Shown in pieces: positions 36,014-48,523 of a stretch of 64,000 nucleotides of DNA; position 1 is the stretch's first letter; each line of letters opens with the position of its first letter. Source of the stretch: Niebla homalea (lineage: Eukaryota > Ascomycota > Lecanoromycetes > Lecanorales > Ramalinaceae). Location of the stretch: NCBI GenBank assembly GCA_019925105.1, contig JAHGAU010000035.1:434001-498000 (forward strand). Direction: 5' to 3'. The notes below the pieces were generated by a model. That model was not told the DNA's origin and searched no databases. It saw only the letters and a list, made by a program, of their open reading frames with translations. A program made the translations under genes and the position numbers.

Positions 36014-36159
36014 TATTAAGTACAGCATATATATATAAAAGCATTAATAAGTATAGGATACCCTTTATATATAGAGGATAAACATCCTTATAATGCTCCC
36101 ATCCTTTAGGTAGAATCATTATTCATATATTATCACACTTTTTGGTCCATACACCAACA
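36014..36159 (+). repeat. 3' LTR of Gypsy family B
   Basis: 146 bp. The left third is mutated and the right end (CACTTTTTGGTCCATACACC) is unmutated. Followed by the TAATT duplication. Confidence 0.88.
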
Positions 36160-36164
36160 TAATT

Positions 36165-38243
36165 CCTTAAAATAAAAAAGAAAATCGTAATATAAATCTT
36201 ATAAATCTTAATCTCCCTTAAGTTAACGATAAAGTTTTTAATTAAATAAAGTAAAATAAAAAAGAGATATTATTAAAAATCTATAAAATAATAAATAAAA
36301 CGTTTACTTAAAAAAAGAATTTAGGAGAATTTATTAAAAACCGTAAAAACGTTAAAAATCCTATAAATCGTAAAAATCGTAATAATAACGGGGCTTTTAA
36401 CTTATTTTTATTAAAAAGAGTTAACGTTCTTATTTTACTTAAGGATATTTATAATTTTATCCCGGCTTATTAATAAATAAATAAGATTTTATTAATATTA
36501 AGATATATTCCGGAAGATAAAATAAATATAAATAATAATATTAACGATAAGCTTAAGATTAACCGTTTTTATTAAAATTATTATTATTATAATTTTTACG
36601 TATTTAATATTAATTTTAATAATACCGTTTTTATTATTATAATTTATATTAATTTATTTATTTATTAATAAGCTATAAATTCCCCGGACCAATTTAAATA
36701 AATTAAGGTTATTAATAAAAAGATTATAAGTTTATTATTAAATAATATTTAAGAATTTATAAATAAACCGAAGGACCGTAAGCTTATTAACTTTAAATAA
36801 ATATTTAAGAAAAAATTCTTTATTTTAAGTTTTATTAATAAATATAAAGTAAAACTTATTATAAAGGGTTTTATTTAAAAGTAAAATATTAATTATAAAG
36901 AAACCTTTTTATTTACTTTAAGGTATAAATCGTTTTACTTACTTTTAATACTTATAGTTATCTATAGACTTTAATTATAACTTTTAAACGTCGTTACCGT
37001 ATATTTAAATAATAATTTAAATAAAGAGATTTATATAAGTATTTTTAAGGGTATTCTAATAATTTAGTAAAATACCGGTAAATATCTCCGTTTATTTAAA
37101 GGTTTTTATGGGCTTAAATAGTTAAGAAGGATTTAAATTAAGAAATTTTAATTATAACTTTATAAATTTAATTTTATTTTTATTTAAATTAATTTATACG
37201 TTTTTATTAAGAAGTTTAAATAAAAAACGTATTTAATAACCCTTTATATTAATAATATTATTATTATTATCAAAAGTTTAAAGATTTATAAATAAATAAA
37301 AAATTATTTAACTTTAATATTTAAGCTTATTAAAGGAGATTTATTAAAGATAATCTTTAAGATATAAGTTTCTTAAAATAATAATATTATAATTATAAAT
37401 AAAATAAGTTACGTTATAAATGTCCTTAAAAAATACCGTATAATAAACTATAATAATATTAATATTCCGATAAACGGATATAAAAGTATATAAGTAACTT
37501 AACTTAATAAATAATAAATAAATTAATATATTTATTAATAATTTTTTAATAAGCTTATATTTTTTTAGGTTATTATTTATTTAAATTTAACTTTTTTAAT
37601 TTTAAAATTAAGTTAATTTTATAATAATCCCGTTATTTAATATTAGAATTATTTAATATAAATACTTAAATATTTAAAGAATATATTAGATTTAAGTTTA
37701 TACTTTTAACGTAATAACGGATTACTTAAATATTTTATAGATATTACGTTTATTAATAATAAAAATAATAAAAGGTTATTATATAACTTTATAATATTAA
37801 ATACCGGTATAATATATATATAATATACTTAGAAATAGCGTATTATTATTACTTTTACCGTAAAAGTTAAATATATAATTCTTTCCGAAAAATATAAAAT
37901 AAATATTTAATTTATAAAATAAATCGATAAAACCGGATTCTTTAAAGGTTACGGGTTTATTATTCTATTTAATAATAATAATAATAATATCTCCCTTATT
38001 AAGAACCCGGAGAATTACTCGCGGATTAAGTATATTAATATTTAATATTATTTTATTTAGGAAAAAATATAAAAAAACCTTATTTTATTAAAGTATATTA
38101 ATATTAAAAATTAACTTATAAATATTATAATAAAGTCCTTATTAAAATAACCCTTTAAGACGAATTAATTAAAGTTCGGATTATATTTAATAAGTTAATA
38201 GCGGTATTACCGTTATAGATTTATCGCAGCTTTAAAGAGGGAG
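36165..38243 (+). pseudogene. Decayed Copia reverse transcriptase and RNase H
   Basis: Continuation of the outer Copia pol after the family B insertion. From about 36,850 the text follows the Copia pattern (K.RL..KGF.Q, then YKETFSP-like, then LDV.TAYLNG.L-like, then LKALYGLKQ-like near 37,100), all with RIP-type stops. Ends at the purine tract before the 3' LTR. Confidence 0.85.
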
Positions 38244-38261
38244 TAATAAACGGGGGTATTT

Positions 38262-38435
38262 TGTCAGGGTACTGGAGTAGGTAGGTCCTAGTAATGAATG
38301 AATAATAGTTATGAAGGTAGCTATGATATAGGTGGTGTACTCATGGTAGGTGTATGCGCCAAGACCCCCCCGGGAGCTAGTCCTTATGGGGCAAGTAGGC
38401 CGAGCGTGGGAGCAAGGCCACTTGGAACCATAATA
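38262..38435 (-). repeat. Left LTR of the 2.35-kb element
   Basis: 174 bp, well preserved over its GC-rich 3' half; the terminal TGACA reads TAATA here. Confidence 0.88.
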
Positions 38436-40433
38436 CGATCCCCCCCTCCATAACGGTAAGTTCTTACGAGTTATTTACTATATATATTATTATTAATATT
38501 ATCTTTGAGGTAAAATATTATCTAGATAAAGCCCCGGGTATATTATAATTATTATAATTAAGCGTAATTATTAAATATTAAAGACCGCTCGAAATATATA
38601 TTGAAAAATCGAGAAAAAGTTAAGTTTACAATTAATATAAACGTAAAAAAATCGAGAAAAAATCGATATAAATTAAGTTAATTAACGTATTTTCCGATAA
38701 ATAACTAGGTTATATATTTTTTAATTAAAAAAGGGCTTAATATAAGGTAAATAGTTATTACCGTTATTATTATAGCTTTTTATTAAAGAATTAAATACTT
38801 TTAAAGTAAACTATATATTAATTAGCTTTTTAAGTATTATAATTAAATAATTTCTTTAAAGTATAAATCACATACTTTAATATTAAGTATCCAGGATTTT
38901 CCTGGCTTTTATAAGTAAGGTTTAAGTAAAACCCTTATAAAATATATCGTTATAAATTAATAGGTATCCGGATTTAAGATATTTAAAATATAATTTACGA
39001 TAAATAACTTTATTCTTAAAATAATCCGGGAATAAAATATTAAATTTATCTTTATTAATCTCTTTAAGCTTATTATCCAGTAATATTTAAGTAAATTTAA
39101 TTAAAGCCTTAAAACTTTTAACTTAACGTATATTAAGATTATATTAATATAAGCGATTAATAAATTAACGATATAATATAAGGGTAAAACCGTTTATAAT
39201 TTAATAATAGAACTTTAAGGTAAAAGTTTACGTAAAATCGTAATTTTATAAGATTTTAAATAGCCTAAGGATATAATCGTAATAAAAAAGTAAGTATAGA
39301 ACTTATTAAAAGTTTTATTCTTCTTTTTCCTTATATTAAAGTCCGGTAAATAAAATTAAATATTATAAATAAAGACTTTATTATATATATTAAATATATT
39401 ATTTAAATCTTTAATTATTTAAACCGGTAAAGTATATAAATTATCGGAAAATAAATTAACTTAAACTTTAAGTAAATTAAATATATTATCCCTATAATAA
39501 TTACGTATATAGTTTATTTTATCCGTTTCGGACGTAAAAAGAACCGTACTTTAACGGAATTTTAAGTTAAGGTATAATTTCCAGTTATCCTATTATTCCT
39601 TTTAACCGCGGAATAACGGTATATTTAAGTATTTCTTATTCGCTCCTTATATGGGAACGTAAGCTCCTTATAAAGGGGTAAATTATAGGGTGCGGGGAGT
39701 ATATAAAGTAAATAATTTTTTGATTTTTAAGGATTTAACGTTTTTTATAATATACTTATCGTTATTTAAGTTATAAATATTATTATTATAAATCCCCTCC
39801 TCCTTAATTATATTATTAAGTTATTTTTTAAATTCAATAATTTAAATAATAAGTTTTACGTTTTAAGTGGTAAATTCTTTATTTTAAGCCGTAAGTTCTT
39901 TATTATTATTTTAATAAATATTTTAAGATTTACGAAAATAAGTAAATATAATATTAAATTATTAATTTATTAAATTTAATTAAGATTATAAATCCGTATT
40001 CATAATAATAAGGTTCTGGATTTATTAACGTAAATTCCTTAATAATAAAGGTAAAGCGACTTTAATATTCTTTTTTAGGTTTAAGTTATAGTTTAAGTTA
40101 CTTATAATATAAATTTAAGTATTAAAAGTAAAGTATTAAAGTAATAATAATATAAATAATATAGGTAATATAAATAATATAAAAGGCTTTATAATTTCTT
40201 ATTAAGCAGCTTAAACTTAATAATAATTTAATAACATTAAAACGTCTTAATTAAAGGGAGTAATATTTTTTTATTATTTTAATAAGGTAATATAGTATAA
40301 ATAGTATAATAAGACTTTATAGTCTTTTATTAAGCGGCTTAAATTCAGTAATAGCCCAGATAATCCACGTAAGGGGTTTTTGGGTACTTAATGGCCGCGG
40401 TAACGTTATAACCAGTACGGATAGTTATTATTA

Positions 40434-40607
40434 TGTTAAGGTACTGGAATAGGTAGGTTTTAGTAATAAATAAATAATAGCTATGAAGGTAGCTATGATA
40501 CAGGTGGTGTACTTATGGTAGGTATATGCGCCAAGACCCCCCCGGGAGCTAGTCCTCATGGGGCAAGTAGGCCGAGCGTGGGAGCAAGGCCACTTGGAAC
40601 CATGACA
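40434..40607 (-). repeat. Right LTR of the 2.35-kb element
   Basis: 174 bp, first 60 bp with transitions, remainder preserved to the terminal CATGACA. Confidence 0.88.
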
Positions 40608-40634
40608 TATTTTGCGGTTATTTTAACAGCTTTT

Positions 40635-40967
40635 TGTTAGCAGCTAGCGCCACCTCTGCGCCGGCGCCACAGTGGTACGCCATACTGCTGCGCTAAGGTA
40701 GGCCGTTAGGCCTTGATAAAGGGCCTTAATAACGGCCTTAATATACGTTATTTATAAGCCGTAGTTTAACAGGCGTAAAGTAGGGTAATTATTACCTTTA
40801 CCTTAAGTAAAGATTATGCCTTAATTCTTTCTAAGTTCTTTAAGAATTAATCTTATTATTAATTTACTTATTAAAATGGTACCTAAGTATTTAAACCGTA
40901 ACGTTACGTTTTTTATATTTATTTTTATTAATCCTGCCGGCGTACCGTTAACGGGGTTAATTTAATA
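40635..40967 (+). repeat. 5' LTR of Gypsy A2
   Basis: 333 bp; the first about 90 bp keep the GC-rich family sequence, the rest is RIP-mutated. Confidence 0.9.
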
Positions 40968-42929
40968 TTTTAATTCTTCTTCCTTATTAAGGAGAAGGTT
41001 TAACGTTATTATTATAATAAATATTTAATTAACTTAATAAACCTTAAAATAAGAAAGCGATATTTATTTTTCAGTTAAAAACCTTTTTATTATAGCTAAG
41101 TAAATTAAAGCGGCGGAATACCGCCGTAATATTATAACTTAATAAATTTAACTTCTGGAACTATAGTTTAAAGTTAACCGGCTTAAGGTTAAAAATTATA
41201 TTTATTAAGAATATATATTTAACCGTATTAATACGTAATATAAAGGTTTATACTCCGGGATTCTCCTTTATATTAATTTTATTATTAAGCTTTATACCGA
41301 CGGCATATTATTAACGGCTTTTATCTTACCTTATAAAAGTAAGTTTTTTCATCCGGAAAAACTTAAGTTATATTAAAATAAGTTTAAAAGTAAATATTAA
41401 ACGTAATTTATTAACTTAAAAAATAATTTATACTTTATCCTAAGTATTTCCTTATTAAGAAAAAAAAAAAGATAATTTTTTATTTAAGGTTTATCTTTTA
41501 TAAAATTTTTAACTTACCGGATAAAGAAATTAATAAAATAAGCTATTAAGAACTTAAGGATAAATTCCTGGATTTAATAATTAATCTGGAGAACCGTTAA
41601 CTTATTTATTATAAGCGGTTTAAGGATATTAAGTAACGTTTTAATTAAAAGATAACGTAATTCTATAATACTTTAAAAATTATAGAAGAAAACTTATTAT
41701 TATTATTAAATAAGTTTTATATTTATATATTCTTTATAAAGCTTTTATTAAAGCTTAAAATTAAAATCCTTATAATTAATAAAGTATTAAGAACCCGGGA
41801 CAATATTATAATAATAGCGATTATATAGGAGAATAATTTAAAGCATATTATTAATAATAATTAGAAAGTCAATAAGGGTAAATCCCTTAAAAATAGGGTA
41901 TTTAAACCTGGTTTTAATAGTTTAAAGCCGGTATATACTTTTATTAAAATTGATTCTCGCGGTTAAAAGCATAAAGCTATATTTAAAAATTCCGACGCCA
42001 CCCTTAAAGTAAATAAAAACATTAAATATTATATATATTATAAAAAGGGCTATTATATATCCGATTACCTTATTATTTTATAAAATAAGGTTTTAATAAT
42101 AAGCGTAAAATCCTATAAAAAGGATAATACGTTAAAAAACGATAAAACTCCGGTAGCGCTTTAAGGTCGGAATTAATAAAGAGATAATTAAAGGTATATT
42201 TAACTTTTATTATTAAGGGTTAAATAAGTTTTTAGGATAATCCTTAATTATTAAATATATTAATTAATATTAAAACTTAAATAAATTTAATTTTATAAGT
42301 ATATATAATTTAATAAGACTTATAATTAACCCCCACCGTCTTACCGTAAACGGCTTTTCTTAATAATAAGTAAATCTTTTATTATAACGTTTATTAATTA
42401 TAATATTATTTAATTAATAATTAAAAATAATAAAAGCAATATAAGATACTTTTTACGCTATTAATTAAGAAGGTTTAAACGTAATCTTTAATTTATTAAC
42501 CTTATATACCTTATAAATAATAATTAATCTGGCGGCGGATAAATAACGCTTTAAAATTAATTCTTATAAGTTATAGATTAATAACGTTTATAATTTCGGT
42601 TAAAGTTTAATAAAGATTAATAAGATCTTTATAATTATTTATATAAACGTAATAATGGAGCGCTTAAAAATACCGTAAATCCCTTAAAGTAATTTAACGT
42701 ATATAGGTACTATAAAAGACTTTATTAACCGGAATATCCCGAGGGAGTTAAATAAGTATATAGATGTCTTTTTTAATAATATAGTTAATACTTTATTTAA
42801 ATTAAAATAAGGGGACTACGTTATTAACTTAAACGGTAAAAAGTTATTATATAGTCCTTTATATAACTTATTTCGGGTAAAGTTAACGGAGCTCCGGCGG
42901 TATTTTAAGGATATTATAATTTAAGGTTA

Positions 42930-45130
42930 GATTTATTATTTAACATTACCCGTAAACGCCCCGATCTTTTTTATATTTAAAAAGGATAGCGGCCTTTATC
43001 TCTATATTAATTACCGTAAATTAAATACGGTTATAGTTAAAAATCGATACTTATTACCCTTAATTACCGAGACTTTTGATTGGCTGAATAACTTTAAACG
43101 GTTTATTAAGTTAAACTTTAAGGATATTTATTATTAATTATGAATTAAGTCCGGCGATAAGTGGAAGACGGCGTTCTATATACGTTACGGTTATTTTAAA
43201 TATCTTGTTATACCGTTTAAATTAATTAACGCCCCGGCAACTTTTTAAGCTTATATTAATTATATCCTTATTAACCTTATTAATATAACTTATATGGTTT
43301 ATTTAAATAATATTTTAATATTTAGTAAGAATCCGGTAAATTATTAACGTTATATCTAGTAAGTCCTTAAACGACTTTATTAATTTTAGTTTTATATTAA
43401 TTTTAAGAAGTATTAATTTAATATTATTTAAGTGGAGTTCTTAAGGTTTATCGTTTTTATTAAAAAGATTTAAATAAACCAGGAGTATATCCAAATTATT
43501 AAGGATTAATTTACCCTGAAAACCTACCGGGAAGTACAGGTTTTTTTAAGCTTTATAAATTTTTATTGTCGTTTTATTTATAAATATTTAAGGATAACTA
43601 AGCCCTTAATTAGTTTACTTAAAAGTAATAAAGAAAGGAAGAAGGTTAACCCGTTAAAATAAAATAATATAACTAATATGGTATTCCGCCGGCTCCGTAA
43701 GATATTTATTAACGCGTTATTACTCCGTTATTTTAACCCAAAATAAAGGGTATAAGTAAAGACCGATATATCTAACTTTACTATTATAAGTATCTTATTT
43801 TAATAATTTAAAGAGGGTTATTAACGCCCAATTATATATTAATCCAGAAAAATAGCCTTTATTAAATAAAATTATAAAATATATAATTAAGAGCTCCTTA
43901 TTATTATTATAACGTTTAAATAATAACGGTATTATTTAAAAAAAGCCTTAAAGCTATTTAAATATAAATAGATTATAATAATTTTTAAAGGTTTATAAAA
44001 TAACCGGCGTTAAGCCCGTATTAGGTTAAATAGGCCTTAAAACTTATTAATTATAACTTTAAAGTATTTTATCGTTAAAATAAAATAAACCCTATTAATC
44101 CTTTATTAAAACGTTTAAATTATAAAGGAATTTTACCTTTTAATATTACCTTATTATTTACCTTATAGAATAAGTTTATATTTTAATCCGATAAATCGGC
44201 GGAACGCTGGCGGACGGTAATTATTAATTATTAACTATTACTTATTTTAAGAAATATTTAGGTTATTATCCTACGAAAAGAGATTCAATAGTTATTTAAA
44301 GGGTTTTATAAGGAATCCAGGCCGATTAAGTTACTTATTAAGGATCTATAAGTTAATAATACGTTTATATATAAAATTAAAAACGATAACGTAACGTTAA
44401 CGTATTCTCGTTAAGGTTATAATAATATTTGGAAACTCGATTTTAATAACCTTATTACTTATAAAGGCCGTATATATATCTCCCGGGATAAAGCAGTTAG
44501 AGAAGAACTGATTAATAAATATTATAATAACCTGTTAACGGGCCATTTTAAAGCCGAAAAAACTTACGAGTTCTTAACCCGTAAATATTATTAAAACGGT
44601 TTAAAGGCTTAAGTTAATAATTATATTAAAACGTATAATATTTATTAAAGGATTAAGGTATTATGTTACCGCCCTTATAACGAGCTTATTTTATTCCCTT
44701 AACCGGTTATACCCTAGAAAAAACTTAATATGGACTTTATTACCGGCTTACCTATAAATAAAATTAAGGGTAATATCTATAATTTAATTTTAATAATCGT
44801 AAATAAATATATAAAGATATATAAATACCTCCCCGTTATAAAATAAATCGATATTATTACGTTAACGGATTTTTTTTTAAAGAAATTATATTACGTTATA
44901 GTATACCGGTTAAAATCGTAATTAATTAAGGATCTTTATTTATTAATAAATTCTAGGGTTTAATATATTATTATATAAAAATAAAGCGTAAATTAAATAT
45001 TACTTTTTACCCGTAAACGGATAATTAAATAAAGCATTAAAATTAAAATTTTAAATAATACTTAAGGACCTTCGCCAGCTTTAAGTAAATAAATTAAGTA
45101 AAGTTATTCCCTTTAATTGAATTTACTTAT
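42930..45130 (+). pseudogene. Decayed Gypsy A2 pol
   Basis: Same blocks as A1: a GLYLYIN-type start of the reverse transcriptase near 42,990, YLNNILIF near 43,300 (Asp codons lost to A/T changes), RNase H-like text after 43,690 and integrase remnants after 44,500. Not translatable. Confidence 0.82.
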
Positions 45131-47943
45131 ATAAACTCAGAATACTTAACTTTAGGTTATAGCCTTTTTATAATAATATATAGTTATAATCTAAATATTC
45201 ATTTTAAACCTAAGGATAAATTTATAGAAAAAGAGATACCTATAATAAAAAATAAAATTAAAATATTATATAAAATGTAATTAATATTAACGGACCGATA
45301 ACGCTATATTATTAAATTAATTTAAAAAATATATAATAAAAAATATAAGTTAAAATCATATAACGTCAGTAATTTAATAATATTAAATATTAAAAACCTT
45401 AAGTTAAAATAATTAAATAAAAAGTTTATGCCCCGATTTATAAGATTTTTTAGAATTAATAATAAAATTGGAATATAGGCGTACTGCTTATTTTTCTTTA
45501 TTATTTATTAAATTTACCCTATTATTTATATTTTTCTTTTAAAGTTTTATTATATTTACGCCGGCGATTAAATAGCGGAGGCTATAATATAAGTATTTAA
45601 ATTAATTAATAATAAAGAGGAATAAGTAGTTAAAGAAATTATTAATAGGGTTAAAAGTAAAAAGGGCGTTTGATATTAGGTTAAATAAATTAATTAAGGC
45701 CTTAAATATAATTAATAAATGCCGGAAATAGACTTAAAGTACTCTTAAGAATTACGGGAATAATATAATAAAATAATACGGAGTAAAAAGAGACGTAAAT
45801 AAGGTTATAATATTACGACGGCAAAAGTTATATATATAATTAATAACTATATATATAATTAATACTATAGCTACTTAATCCCTATACGTTATCCTCCCGT
45901 GAAATTACTGGAGTTTAAGCTTTAACTAATAACTTTACTTATTACGGGTACTACGTACGCGGATAAGCCGGCATTACGGAAACGATTATCTTTATTATAA
46001 TATTATACTTAATAAAAGTAACTCTAATAATAACCGCGATAATATTAAAAAAAATAAAAAAATATAAGCGTTAAATTATAAACGCTTAACGCATTATTAA
46101 GGAGATATTAAGTAAATAAAGTTAAAAAGATAAAGTTATTTAAGGTAATAAAAGATTAATAAATATATTTACTGGATTTACGTTAACGTATTAATAGCTT
46201 TAATAATATTATCCGCCTTATTACTTTTTAATAATATATAAATTATAAGCGCCTAATGTTTAATATTATTAATTTTAACGTTTAACCCTAAACTTTAATA
46301 ATATTAATATATAAAAATAAAAGAATAATCTATAGCTCCGTATTAATACGGGCCTTTTTCCCTATAAATAGGTTAATGAAATTAAGGATAAATATAAAGG
46401 TATTATACCTTCCTTATCCTCCTTTTTTTTTTTTTTTTCTCCGTTTTCCTTTCCGTTTTAATTAAAGGTTTTTCCTTAATATTATTCGCTAAAAGGGCTC
46501 TTTAACTCGATTCTAGGGTATTACTTTTAAAAGTTAAGGCCGACCTTTCCGATAACGTTATTAAGGAAGGTATAATCTCTTTTTCCTTTTCCTTAAACGG
46601 GTTAAAGCCCAAGTTACGTATATTTAAGAGTTTAAAGTTAGATTTCTTTATTATTAGTAATACGCCGGAACTTAAAAATAAATCCTCCGACGGATTAATT
46701 AACGATAGAGAGTCCGGACTTTTTATAATAATTTAATTTAATTATTAAACGTTAACGTTATTACGTTATAAGCGAATTAAATATATTTATTTATTTTTTA
46801 AAAAAGCGGACTTTTTTTCCGCTATTATTACGCGTACGGTAAACGTATTTCTTTTTATTTAAAGAATTAAAGCCTCCCCCTAGCTTCTATAATAACTTAA
46901 TGGAGTATATATTCCGTATAACCGGTTATTATTAATATTTAATTAATATTTAACCGGAAAACTTTTAAATCCCAAAGGATCTTCTTATACTTCCGTATAT
47001 ATTAAGTAAGCGCCTTAATAAATAATGAATTAACGTAATATTATTTATATAATTATTAAGTTACCCGGGGCTAAAATTAGTCCGGGAACTATATATATAT
47101 CAGGATAATAACGCTATAGCGGTATTAAGGATACTTATGGGGATATAGCGGTTTAAATATCGTTTATTATAATATTTACGATAAAGTACGGGGCCCCGTT
47201 AATATAAAAACTTATTCTATAAGAAGTAGGTTAAATAAAATGCTATTATATATATTATTAATATTATATTCACGTTTACGCTAGCGATATATTATTATAT
47301 ATACGTTATATTACTTAAAGATTAAGGTAAATTTATATATCTTATTAATAAATAAAAATAAACGGACTGTTAACGTAAATAAAACGTTTATATAATATTA
47401 ACGTTATTTATTATAATAATAATATAGATAATAAGGGTATATAGCTATACGCGTATTAACTTATAAATACTTATATAGACCCTTAATATATTATATTTAT
47501 AAAAGCGATTAAAATTATTAAAAAAAAAAAAGAAGAAGTTTAAAATAGAATAAAGGCCTTATTATAATTACGCGTTATTTCCACGATAACGTATACCTTT
47601 ATTATAACGTAATAAATTAATAATAAAGCCTTAAGCAATTATTAATTAATACCGTAAAAACTCTTTTCTTATTTACCTTTTTTTACTGGGTTTTATAAAG
47701 GGGTTTTTAATAAACTTTATAAATTGCACCAGCTACTTATTAACGTAAGGTACCCTTATTATATTATTATTAAATAGATATTACTATACTCACATATATA
47801 CTTAAGGACTCTTTTCCTTTTACCCTTTTTTACTGGGTTTAATAATAGGTTTTTAATAAGCCTTATATTTAGCCGGCTTTATACCAGCGTCTTAAATATA
47901 TCTCTTTATGCTTTAAAGATTAACGTATAAAGGGGGAGATAAT

Positions 47944-48276
47944 TATTAATAATTAACGTTACCTTTATGCCGGCGCTATAATAGTACGTTATACTGTTAC
48001 GTTAAGGTAAACCGTTAAACCTTGGTAAAAGGCCTTAATAACGGCCTTAATATACGTTATTTATAAGCCGTAGCTTAATAGGCGTAAAGCGGGGTAATTA
48101 TTATTTTTACCTTAAGTAAAGGTTATACCTTAATTTTTTCTAAGTTTCTTAAGAATTAATCTTATTATTAATTTACTTATTAAAGTGGTACCTAAGTATC
48201 CAGACCGTAACATTACGTCTTCTACACCTACCTTTACTAGTCCCGCCGGCGTGCCGCCAGCGGGGTCAGTCTAACA
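47944..48276 (+). repeat. 3' LTR of Gypsy A2
   Basis: 333 bp, same length as its 5' partner. The inner half is mutated; the last about 90 bp are unmutated and end GGGGTCAGTCTAACA. Confidence 0.9.
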
Positions 48277-48518
48277 CTTTTATATTAAAGACTTTATCGC
48301 ATAAAGGCTTACCAGACGGCCTTTTATTAACGGTATTACAGGTGCACCGGTGCATAAGGTGCGGTGAGTATACGGTCATCAAACGGTCCTTGGGATGGAC
48401 ACAAATACGGTCGTTGTCACAGTGTAATTAGACAAGCATAGTGGTAGACTCAATATAAGTGATTCGGCTTACTCACCCTTCCCCCTGCACACTGCACCCA
48501 TTTGCGCATATTGCATCA

Positions 48519-48523
48519 ATTCG
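48519..48523. repeat. Right target-site duplication ATTCG of the Copia element
   Basis: Second copy of the 17629-17633 pentamer, directly after the LTR end TGCATCA. Confidence 0.9.

Larger units (their letters stand above)
21094..36159 (+). mobile_element. Chromodomain Gypsy retrotransposon (family B), RIP-mutated, itself a host of insertions
   Basis: 146-bp LTRs at 21094-21239 and 36014-36159 (intact family form TGTTAGGTGCAGC...ACACCAACA). The 5-bp duplication TAATT is at 21089-21093 and 36160-36164. After removing the solo LTR (22632-22965) and Gypsy A1 (24163-31977), about 6.9 kb remain. Degraded pol is on the plus strand: reverse transcriptase with a remnant of the IDD catalytic motif near 33,250-33,276, integrase with an SVFWK-like block near 34,930, and a chromodomain (ERIIHKERDNRYL-like, about 35,605-35,660). 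This makes it a chromovirus-like Gypsy. It sits between the integrase and reverse transcriptase parts of the Copia. No coding frame survives. Confidence 0.88.
38262..40607 (-). mobile_element. Non-autonomous LTR retroelement of 2.35 kb
   Basis: 174-bp LTRs at 38262-38435 and 40434-40607, terminal TGTCA...TGACA. The 5-bp duplication TATTT flanks it (38257-38261 and 40608-40612). The internal part is only about 2.0 kb, AT-rich and without a recognisable reverse transcriptase or integrase. A C-rich tract (GATCCCCCCCTCC, about 38,437-38,449) next to the left LTR is a polypurine tract on the minus strand, so the element probably points left. A gag-like coiled frame may once have existed. It is best called a LARD/TRIM-like, non-autonomous element. 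Confidence 0.85.
40635..48276 (+). mobile_element. Gypsy retrotransposon, family A copy 2 (A2), inserted in the Copia 3' LTR
   Basis: 333-bp LTRs at 40635-40967 and 47944-48276 and the 5-bp duplication CTTTT at 40630-40634 and 48277-48281. The element is 7642 bp, close to A1 without its solo LTR. The internal sequence aligns to A1 throughout: reverse transcriptase about 42,930-43,560, RNase H about 43,690-44,030, integrase about 44,500-45,130. A polypurine tract (AAAGGGGGAGATAA, about 47,929-47,942) precedes the 3' LTR. It has no insertion of its own. All frames are RIP-damaged. Confidence 0.93.
17634..48518 (+). mobile_element. Outer Copia-type LTR retrotransposon, RIP-mutated, host of the nest
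   Basis: The oldest element of the block: 277-bp LTRs starting TGATGCA and ending TGCATCA, flanked by ATTCG duplications. Removing the nested elements (21094-36159, 38262-40607, 40635-48276 and one duplication each) leaves about 5.8 kb, normal for Copia. In plus orientation the degraded order is gag with a CCHC knuckle (about 18,880-18,960), integrase (about 20,250-21,090), then reverse transcriptase/RNase H (about 36,800-38,230), which is the Copia order. A purine-rich tract (AAAGAGGGAG, 38,234-38,243) directly precedes the 3' LTR. Frames are full of stops from C-to-T and G-to-A changes, so it is inactive. Confidence 0.92.
38244..48518 (+). repeat. 3' LTR of the outer Copia, split into three pieces by two insertions
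   Basis: The pieces 38244-38261 (18 bp), 40613-40634 (22 bp) and 48282-48518 (237 bp) sum to 277 bp, exactly the 5' LTR length. Each aligns to 17634-17651, 17652-17673 and 17674-17910 with almost only C/T and G/A differences (one transversion noted at 17639 versus 38249). The last piece is nearly unmutated after its first 30 bp. Confidence 0.93.

Noticed and set aside
21094..36159. The three 146-bp repeats as independent MITEs
   Set aside because: The outer two share the duplication TAATT only as a pair, which identifies them as the LTRs of one element; the third has its own ATTAT duplication and is a solo LTR.
17634..48518. AT-rich block as a centromere, mitochondrial insertion or giant Starship-type element
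   Set aside because: Every part is explained by LTR elements with matching LTR lengths and 5-bp duplications. No DUF3435-type recombinase gene or cargo genes are visible, and the composition is a RIP pattern within recognisable pol remnants. Centromere function cannot be excluded from sequence but is not needed.
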